From NCBI RefSeq assembly GCF_964340395.1, contig NC_135564.1:7391361-7455360 (forward strand): 64,000 nt of DNA. Reading direction: 5' to 3'. The number at the start of each line of letters is the position of its first letter. Within the stretch, counting starts at the first letter, position 1. The notes under the pieces are model-generated. The model ran no database searches. It had not been told where the DNA came from and saw only the letters and a list, made by a program, of their open reading frames with translations. The stretch is from Glandiceps talaboti. Its lineage: Eukaryota > Hemichordata > Enteropneusta > Spengelidae. Position numbers and translations under genes: made by a program. Positions 1 through 64,000 of this stretch are shown here, one piece after another.

Positions 1-74
1 TATTATTGCAGCCAATAGAATCCTTCGTTGTTTATTGTTGAATGATTGTCAACTCGAGTTTGACAATAGTGTAG

Positions 75-108
75 GCGTCACGTTGTACCTGGAATATTGC
101 GTCACGTG
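75..108. promoter_or_regulatory. Paired GCGTCACG boxes with an E-box upstream of the TATA candidate
   Basis: GCGTCACG occurs at 75-82 and again at 99-106, 24 bp apart. The second copy overlaps a CACGTG E-box (103-108). Both are CRE-half-site-like (TGACGC on the other strand) and lie just upstream of the candidate TATA box, where bZIP or bHLH activators could bind. The binding proteins are inference. Confidence 0.35.
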
Positions 109-115
109 TCGGTAG

Positions 116-123
116 TATAAAAT
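116..123 (+). promoter_or_regulatory. Candidate TATA box of gene A
   Basis: TATAAAAT sits about 190 bp before the start codon, which would place transcription start near 145-150 and give a 5' UTR of about 165 nt without an intron. No expression data support it; the call rests on the motif and its position. Confidence 0.45.
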
Positions 124-313
124 GAAACCATGATAGTCTGTGTATGATAATGGTAAAACTTAGTATGTTTTGGTGACCACGACACATCGTGCTCATTCTA
201 AGAGGTACCAGCAAGTATCGTGAACTCGCTATGTAATTGTGCAAGTGTGTATTCCTGTTGACCGCTGAGAAGAATAATAGCTCCGCATTCAAATACAGTA
301 GACTTTACGTTCA

Positions 314-26744
<26,431 letters not shown>

Positions 26745-27430
26745 CAACTGGGCAACTGAGACACCAAGGTTCTTGTTAACAATATTGAAAGGAATGGTTA
26801 ACCTTTGAGCAAAATTTGTATACGTAATTTATAATATATTGACGTAATTCACTGAAAGCGAAAATTTGTAAACAATTCTTAAAATAGCATTTACATGCCA
26901 ATTTGTTTATATATATGATAAAACAATGAATATCCAACTGGCGTAATTGACCAAATATAATTGAATACATTAAAGCCTATAAAACAGTGGAAATTCAAAG
27001 CGATAATATTGCACTGTGTAATTATTGAAAAGCTCCTCCACTCGATATTTTTGGTAGTGTAACAATTCATCACCTAGAAAGTCAAATGGCATTTAGCATG
27101 ACATATTCATTTCCATATACAAAATGAGTCATATCAAATGACAAAATGAGTCGTTTTAGTTCCATATATGAGATAAATGTTATAATATAATTAAATATAA
27201 TGTGGTTTATATATATATATTTCCTCATATAAATTTACATGTCAGTTATATATATATATTTATTTATTGGGAGCATTTGCTATTTTAAACCAGACGAATC
27301 AATTAGAATATCCTTTGGTAACAGATGTACACACAGTTGTCATATTATGAAAAGACACTTGTATACATGCATACAAATGACAATGTTTTTAGTCAAATTT
27401 TAGTCAAATAAATATTACCGCTATATCATT
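26745..27430 (+). other. Probable 3' UTR of gene A
   Basis: AT-rich, no coding signal. It would run from the stop codon to just past the AATAAA at 27407-27412. No transcript end can be proved from sequence. Confidence 0.45.
27407..27412 (+). terminator. Candidate poly(A) signal of gene A
   Basis: First AATAAA downstream of the stop codon, about 660 bp on, followed by a T-rich stretch (GTCGTTTTTTT) within 35 bp, as expected for a cleavage site. Confidence 0.45.
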
Positions 27431-28103
27431 TAAATTGCTGTCGTTTTTTTAATTATATCTAGACATGACACTTTTGATGTACTGTCTTGGATGCTATGTA
27501 CTGCCCTCTATGGCAACCAGATACCTGTGTTTTCACTTTGGGTGTTTGACGGAGCTGCACGTCGATCGGTCCGGTTAGGTCCCAGTATAATTAGTAGTGC
27601 TCGTTGTCAAGGCAATAAAAGGAATCACCACAATATTCAAGAGATGTATTGTTTCATAATCACAAAGGCTTGCTATCAAAAGACTTCACGAAAGCGTTAC
27701 GAGATAGATTTTGAGTCAATAGTTCATTCACCCCTGTCCTTGTTTTAATTCTACGAGCCATTTGTGTTCCCCTTCACGTATATGAACGTGTGATTTGTAC
27801 AATCATCAAATATCCAAATTTGTGAAAATGAAGTTTAGCAATCGAAACTACCCCCCCCCCCCATGTCAATGAATGTATCTTCCTAAGGTTAGTAGGAGTC
27901 ACGTGGTCATTCTTATACGGTAGCTGGATTACATGTGACGTGGTATTTGTCACTTGAACTTGTATTGAATAAACATACTGAAGATAGAGAGACTCATCCA
28001 TCAATACCTAACGGCAGACAAAACACGCAAGTGTCATATCAGGTCATCTTTATTGATCATAAACGCATCTGTATTTACACACAAACAAATTCATTCAAAA
28101 TTA

Positions 28104-28443
28104 AGGTGGCCATGCCATATGGATGAGAATTGGATAATGATATTGGAATTTTAATTTATAAAATAATTTTATCATGGCTTCCTACTTGAAAAATCAACAT
28201 GAAACAACATATTCCAAGTCCTTGTTTGTAACTCAATAAATGGGAAAAGACTTAAGTGTGTAAAATGTTTGTTACTGTACATACAATAACAAACTTTTTA
28301 AAATATATGTTTTTCGCTTTTTGGAATGTATTGAGTTACAAACACTGACTTGAGCTATGTTGTTTCGCATTGATTTTTCAAGTAGGAAGGTATGATATAT
28401 TTGTTTTATAAATTAAAAAATCCAAAATAAAATGGCCACTTTA
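28104..28443. mobile_element. Palindromic MITE, copy 2
   Basis: Same family as 5074-5412. The left end GGTGGCCATGCCATATGGATGAG is complete; the right arm has lost the CCTCATCCATATGG part and ends AAAATGGCCACTT. The shared centre includes CATGGCTTCCTACTTGAAA and TCCAAGTCCTTGTTTGTAAC. Confidence 0.85.
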
Positions 28444-29045
28444 AGAATCTCAAATGATGAATGCCACTGATTAATTAGTTTATTTTTATGTGCTTTTTTA
28501 TATTGAAAATTTACAATATGGACATTTTGCACCCAAACTGTTATATATGTTGAATTATCCAAATAATGGTCAAAAAAGAAAACACATTTCTAAATGGTTA
28601 CACAGCATTGACCCTAACACTTTGACCCTAATTAGTATATTATGTCACGCATATATCTTACAATGAAATGATATTGATACAATCCAAATCAAAAAGGGTA
28701 CATTTTATGTTCACAAACATTACACCGAGTATATTTGGCAATGGCTTTTAGCACGCTGTTACAATTCAGTCTTTATAATCAAAATATTTCATTCATTTGA
28801 ATGTAAATAGTTTTTGATATATATCCATTTACACCTGATTACAAAACTCTGTATTTTCTACATTTTGAAGAAACGTTTACTTTTTTCTCAATGATCCCTT
28901 GTGAAAGTCTATCTCAAACTATGCTTTAGCATGCATGCAATGGTATATGCATCTACTACCTGTACACAAATTGAAGATCAGATTATTCTGACGGTGTGTA
29001 AAGACATGGACTGACACTGTTGTCGAAAGTAATCGTGGCTATATC

Positions 29046-29480
29046 TTGAGATTAAAACAGGTACCAACGTGTATGTCAAGTATAGAAATCCCCCTTGCAC
29101 AGCTATCGTTCACTGACATACAATTCACTCGAGGAAATGATTCTGCTAGCTTGGGATCTGGAAAACTTCAAAACGAGCTGTATACAAACAGACTGAAAGA
29201 TTCGACGTTGGTGGCACTGTTTCGAAATCCTACACTAAACACCGTAACGGGTGTACAGACCAATCTCTCAGTCTATTTACCAAGAGAAAAAAATTTATTA
29301 AAAAGGAAAACCCAACAAGTACCCTTATATACTAAAATACAAATATGGAGCCGTGCTTTAAAAACTATACTGTTAAATGAGTTCTTTTTTTCCGAAACTA
29401 TTATTTCAAACGTAAAACGTTTCATCCACAGGTGTTTTTTTAAGCCTCTATGGTTTGTTTTTTATGGTCGAAAATTGTGA
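29046..29480 (+). other. Unrecognised 144-codon open frame, probably not a gene
   Basis: A single open frame with K/R/L-rich sequence, no splice-supported neighbours, no domain I recognise and AT-rich codon use like the spacer. It does not start with ATG in good context. I list it only because its length is above what chance usually gives. Confidence 0.12.
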
Positions 29481-31609
29481 CATCAATTACCAAATCAATT
29501 ATCAATTACCGGTTAGTTCCTATTGTCCAGCAAACCAAACTATTATAAATTTTGAATGCTTAAAATTATCATACACAATGTGGTAAATAAACTTGTGGCT
29601 AAATGTTAAAATATAAGGACGGGTAAATTGATAGTGAGCAGTTTTTTTTATATATATTATATATTCAGCGCCATTAAACAAATAAGCAACCACAGTGTAT
29701 GTAAGTGTAAAACCAAACCCAAAACTATGAAAAATAACCAACCTTTAATATAGATAACTTAATATCTGAAATATGAAATATAGTCTTGACCCTATCAATT
29801 TCTTATTCGTGTGTACCTTTCAGGATTGCCAAATTGCACTTCAAAATGGGACTTTTAGGGTCCCGGAATACTACAATGTCAGCCTATTCACTTACGCTTA
29901 AAATACTGCTTATGGTTTCGACGCATGAACGCCTACATGGCCATGGTCAGAATTGGTAAATCTTTACACCAAAATTACAAACTCAAGTACGGCCTGTTGG
30001 AGGCTAGTGTTCATTCTGTTTGACACAACCAGACAGAAACAAAAAAGAAACACAGTCTTGCTACATTTTGTCTGTATGAAGATATCAAATGCAGATATCA
30101 ATTGAAAAACATTGGCGCCCGCATGTCTCCATCTAGTTGCAGTACGTTTACATGGTGTATTTCACTCAGACTATTAAATGAAGCACTAAATTGCGATTGT
30201 AATATAGAATGTGCAGTTTCCTAATTGGTCGCTGCATCGCTGGTTGTATCGAACAGAACCATAGGAGTGAACACTAACCTGCGGTGCAATATTATTCATT
30301 CTTATCGGCAATTACTAAATACTATTCAAACTTCGTATGTATGAAATAAATTCTTTTACGCGTGCTTCCAATAATCGAAAGTCATATTCAAAAGTCTACG
30401 GACTTCGCACAGAAATGATGCCAATCTCACAACGAACGCAACCATGTCATCATCCGGGTAGAAGCTTTCATCTTATTGAATTTAATTTGCATTTCAAAAT
30501 TTTACAATGATCGCAGAATGTAACTAAACGTTGTAAATGAAAAAAAAGGTTTCGTTCGTCGGATAATTACCATGTCAAAAAGTTGAACTTGCATTTCCTT
30601 GTTAGATGTGACTGAATCTTTCTGAGCTTGAATCAGTGAAAGACAATTCTTCGGTATTTTAATCCGAATTAATCTAGGCAAGAAAACGCTAATATAAATG
30701 CTTCTTATGTCAATCAAATACTAAGAGTTCCGTATACATATGATATCATCACACTACCATATAAAGCCTGTAGACATAATTTGCTATTCGGCACGAGCAA
30801 ATATATACGTTGCCGAGAATACTAAAAACAGAAGATTATAGTCATCCAACGAAGAGGGCGCTATACGTAGAAATGTTACTTTTTACTTTAGCAATTGTCA
30901 GCGAAATGAGGATGATACAGTTTCTTGCACGAATCACCGGACAATCTTGATTTCATAACATTCATGACCTTACGAATATTTTATCGTCCTCGGCTCTTAT
31001 AATACGGAACGTTTTGCTGATGCCTTGTACTATATGCTATACACAAAAAATATTTCTGGAAGTTTCTAGAATATATACATCATGTTATATGAAATATTCT
31101 CCTTTTTAAACCCAAGTTTACATTACAATACATAAATGGAACACTTTCTCTGTTACAATGAAAATAAACAAAAAAGGCAGACAAACTAAAAGTTATATAA
31201 TTCATCATTCTGGTTTGAATCATGACTATTAGGCAAGCTTCAAAATACAAGCATCTCTTCTCCTCCTGCAATATGGGAGAAGCTGAATACTGAATTGTTC
31301 TGATCATTTGCATATCTACTGATTGGACGTGTTTTAAGTTTTTTTTTGACATCATATAAGGATGAATTAATCAGGTTCACAATCACAATCATCAACTTAA
31401 TTGGCGCCTGGTCTTTCATTATGTTTATCGAGGTCACCACCATGTCATTTTAAAACTGTGACTTTACACACATGCCGACCAACCTCAAATACACCGCTTT
31501 CCTCACATTGTGGTGAATCTGTACTATTGGTAAATCCACATACAATTCAATGTCACTGCGCAGTCTTCAACCAAGTGAGGCCCCACTGAAATAATACTTT
31601 ATGCATTTG

Positions 31610-31634
31610 TGACGTCACAATCGACCTTTGACCT
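31610..31634. promoter_or_regulatory. CRE palindrome beside a DR1 half-site pair
   Basis: TGACGTCA (31610-31617) is followed after 4 bp by CGACCTTTGACCT (31622-31634), on the minus strand AGGTCA-A-AGGTCG, a near-perfect DR1 nuclear-receptor site. Both sit just after the gene B stop, in its likely 3' UTR. Function is inference. Confidence 0.3.
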
Positions 31635-31649
31635 TTCTTCAATCTTTGC

Positions 31650-61398
<29,749 letters not shown>

Positions 61399-62211
61399 TC
61401 ATGTCATATACACGGATAATCTCGAGTGTTCCCAGTCACCCATCCATACGGACTCAATTGCCTTTATCTTTACTGCGTGCATACCTATACAATTGTTCAA
61501 TAATTGATGTGATTGCATCTCTGAAACACAGATGCCTTTACCATATTGGTGTAAACACTACTAGTTGAGGTACATTAAGATCCGGTATCGAAAACAGACT
61601 GAAAAAAGTAAAATAAGCGTCTATCACTCCCAGAGTAATGGTAAATGAAATTGGACTCGTGATAACTATCATGCCGCGAATAACACACACATCGATCGTC
61701 AGCCGTGGATCGATACTGTAGGGATCGGAAACGTCGTTACGATCAGTGTGGTTAATTAAAATCTGTCTTTACGTAGAGCTATCGCTATATTCTTCGACAT
61801 AGGGGATCAATACGTAGACAGGAAAGACTAGATTACAGTAATCGCATATAAAATAGTGCTCTTTCCTGAAGTGTGTTTACTCTGTTGTGAACTTTTACCG
61901 GTTTATAGCACATATGGATGCAATAGACCTTACGTAAATATCACTATTTAGTCTATTGATGATTCAGGGACAGGCAGGCATTTCCTATGGTTGCAATTAA
62001 CTATAGGATTCGAAATTTGCAAATATACTTGTACAGTTATTGTTTCTCTTTATCGTTTCCTTTCTCGTCCGCTTTCCTTCGCATACACATGTACATGTGC
62101 TAACACAGTAACACCTGGACAAAACATTTCCTTTAATAGCACCCTATGACTATCTAGTCCCTAGTAATTTGACTATACGACGGTGTCTGTCAGCTTGTTC
62201 TTTTGTATCAA

Positions 62212-62242
62212 TCTATCTGTCTGTCTCATATGTCTGTCTGTC

Positions 62243-62276
<34 letters not shown>
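62212..62276. repeat. (GTCT)n microsatellite
   Basis: Tetranucleotide GTCT with CATAT and CTCT interruptions. Confidence 0.94.
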
Positions 62277-62277
<1 letters not shown>

Positions 62278-62499
62278 ATTGTAAAAGTGCATATACACAC
62301 ATCTGTCGATATACATCCTTATCCTCTTAAAATAGACACGGGTACATTAAGCTTAATTGAGCTTTTTTTACAATCCACGAGAAGTTTTGGTGACGTTATC
62401 AAGGCCCATAAGTAGTCTAAACCATTCTATGACCATAAAAATTTTATTGTCTCCGATCGAGTTAATCCAATTAATGTACATGGACTGCTTTAATTCTTT

Positions 62500-62512
62500 T
62501 GACCTTTGACCT
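62500..62512. promoter_or_regulatory. Perfect DR1 nuclear-receptor site
   Basis: TGACCTTTGACCT, on the minus strand AGGTCAAAGGTCA, two AGGTCA half-sites spaced by one base, the consensus for HNF4/RXR-type dimers. It lies about 1.1 kb upstream of the first visible gene B exon. Use is inference. Confidence 0.3.
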
Positions 62513-63519
62513 TTGTGTTCTTCGGTTTTGTTCAAGATATACACAACACAACTTAAAATGTACAATGTCAAAACGATATTTTTAACTTTTACAAATAAAC
62601 ATAGTCTGTTGCGGATCCCATAGCAACATATTCCAGCATGTGACGTATAACGACGTCCCTTAAATACTAAAACCTCGATATATTAAAATGGATACAGCAA
62701 ATGACACCATTTGATTAACCAAATTACGCGAAACACTACAACCAAACACATATTCTGAAGCATTCGAGGTTTAGTCAGTCTTTAACAGATTCTGTATTGT
62801 GTCAATTGTGTTTCACATTATACGCTATAGCATTTCGAATTAATATTATCAAATTATCATTATAAGGGTAACTTCCAAAGGCCAAATGCATTTATTCTTG
62901 TGATATTGATGATAACTGCTTTTTTTGCCAGCAGAACAAAGTTATTATAATTCCTTTGGGGAAAATACAATAGTTCTGTGATACGTTGGTGAAATGATTA
63001 GCCTGCTCTTATTTAGTGTGATTACCATGTGGTGCATTGTGGGACAGAAGGAGAACTTTATATAAATAAGTGTGCCTTGCAGGTAATCATGTGTGGCATC
63101 CAGTTTAGTTTGTATAGAATTCAGACATTGTGATTTCTTGCCGCTCATGTACAATTTGATTGAGTGATGGTCACAACGGACTAAACTTAACGCATGTCAG
63201 ACATACATCGTCCTTGTAGTTAATACAAGTTGACAAATGCTCGTAATAGCAGTGTTCATAAAATGAAATTACAATCAAATTAATGTCCTAGGCATACGAG
63301 CCACGTGGGACTTTTATTTCATAAATGACAATATGTTACGTGTTTTACTCTCTCCCAGTGCCACATGTGCCAAGATTAATGCATACACTATATACGAGAT
63401 GTGTGTCATTATCATTCCTTTTTCGATTGCGTCTGCATTTTTAAACTTCACTGCCATTGTAGTTTGAGCGACCCCTCTACCTACCTACCTGTCTGGTGTT
63501 ACATGTAGCATACGCGTGC

Positions 63520-63637
63520 GCACACACACACATACATACATACATACATACATACATACATACATACATACATACATACATACATACATACATACATACA
63601 TACATACATACATACATACATACATACATACATACAT
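63520..63637. repeat. (AC)n/(ATAC)n microsatellite
   Basis: A short AC run followed by about 105 bp of ATAC tetranucleotides. Confidence 0.97.
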
Positions 63638-64000
63638 GTGAGTGGAGGTGTAAATGGTAACGATAATGTATAGGAATAGAACTAGTCTAAATCTATGCTA
63701 TTAACTTGGTAACACGGTATCCAATGAGTAATACGCGTTCCAAGTCAGCTATTGACTTGTCGTGAAGTGGAAACAATCGTGAGAGACAAGAGTGTATTAA
63801 CGTAACGAGGGGCTATTCCGTTACCTGGCAGTAAAGTTTGCAACATCCTGATCGTGTGGAGTGTTGCTAGGATACCAGATATGAACTACTGCTCCTGAGA
63901 TGCATAAAATGCATATTTGATGATGAGAATTTCCGGACTGCTGCTATTATGGGAGGAAGGAAACTATATCAAGAGTGTAGCTATACAAATCAAGGGCTAT

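Larger units (their letters stand above)
27431..31649. other. Spacer between the two convergent genes
   Basis: About 4.2 kb. It contains a poly-C run (27850-27862), MITE copy 2 (28104-28443), an unrecognised 144-codon open frame (29046-29480), and a CRE palindrome next to a DR1 site at 31610-31634. The 3' UTR of gene B must lie in the right-hand part, but no clear poly(A) signal was found on the minus strand close to its stop. Confidence 0.7.
61399..64000. other. Region upstream of the visible part of gene B
   Basis: The N-terminal exon(s) of gene B should lie here or beyond. I found no minus-strand ORF with signal peptide or ANF-receptor features. Present: (GTCT)n at 62212-62276, a perfect DR1 site at 62500-62512, and (ATAC)n at 63520-63637. 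Confidence 0.6.

Noticed and set aside
27491-27748. 85-codon plus-strand frame after gene A as a further exon or gene
   Set aside because: The gene A stop is in the conserved position after YWL.GEE, the frame has no acceptor-supported start, and no known domain is seen.
62368-63154. Minus-strand open frames upstream of gene B as its missing N terminus
   Set aside because: None shows a signal peptide, ANF-receptor motif or a donor in the phase required; composition is like intergenic DNA.

Overview
This is eukaryotic genomic DNA, AT-rich, with long GT-AG introns, dense microsatellites and several families of short inverted-repeat (MITE-like) elements. It looks like a marine invertebrate. A hemichordate or other invertebrate deuterostome would fit the NPR-type receptor, but the species cannot be fixed from the sequence alone.

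The window is built around two receptor guanylate cyclase genes lying tail to tail. Gene A (+ strand, coding 314-26744) is complete: 21 exons whose phases all match and which splice to 3204 nt, a 1067-residue protein. It has a signal peptide, an ANF-receptor (natriuretic-peptide-receptor type) ectodomain, one membrane helix, a kinase-homology domain, a coiled-coil linker and a class III guanylate cyclase domain with all the residues needed for GTP use. A candidate TATA box lies about 190 bp upstream of the start, and a candidate poly(A) signal about 660 bp after the stop.

Gene B (- strand, coding 61398 down to 31650) is 5'-incomplete here: 17 exons are visible. The last 16, from the membrane helix to the C terminus, match exons 6-21 of gene A one for one, in the same order and with the same intron phase at every junction, so the intracellular halves are paralogous. 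The exon before the membrane helix is different: it codes for a short cysteine-rich stretch with no likeness to the ANF-receptor juxtamembrane region of gene A. Its N-terminal exon(s), signal peptide and promoter were not found. They lie either unrecognised in 61.4-64 kb or beyond the window.

Both proteins would be plasma-membrane receptors that make cGMP on ligand binding. They seem to differ in ligand-binding part, in the phosphorylation-rich hinge after the membrane, and in C-terminal tail length.

The remaining sequence is introns and a 4.9 kb intergenic spacer. It holds (AT)n, (ATAC)n, (GACA)n, (TGAG)n, (GA)n and (TACTG)n arrays, four members of one palindromic MITE family, a 757 bp element with a TAGTCCCCGC terminal inverted repeat, a 578 bp element with a CAGTAATTACAA terminal inverted repeat, a foldback element in the largest intron of gene B, two smaller hairpin elements, one diverged intronic duplication, and an unexpectedly high number of TGACGTCA palindromes. 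No tRNA, rRNA, CRISPR array or third protein gene could be supported.
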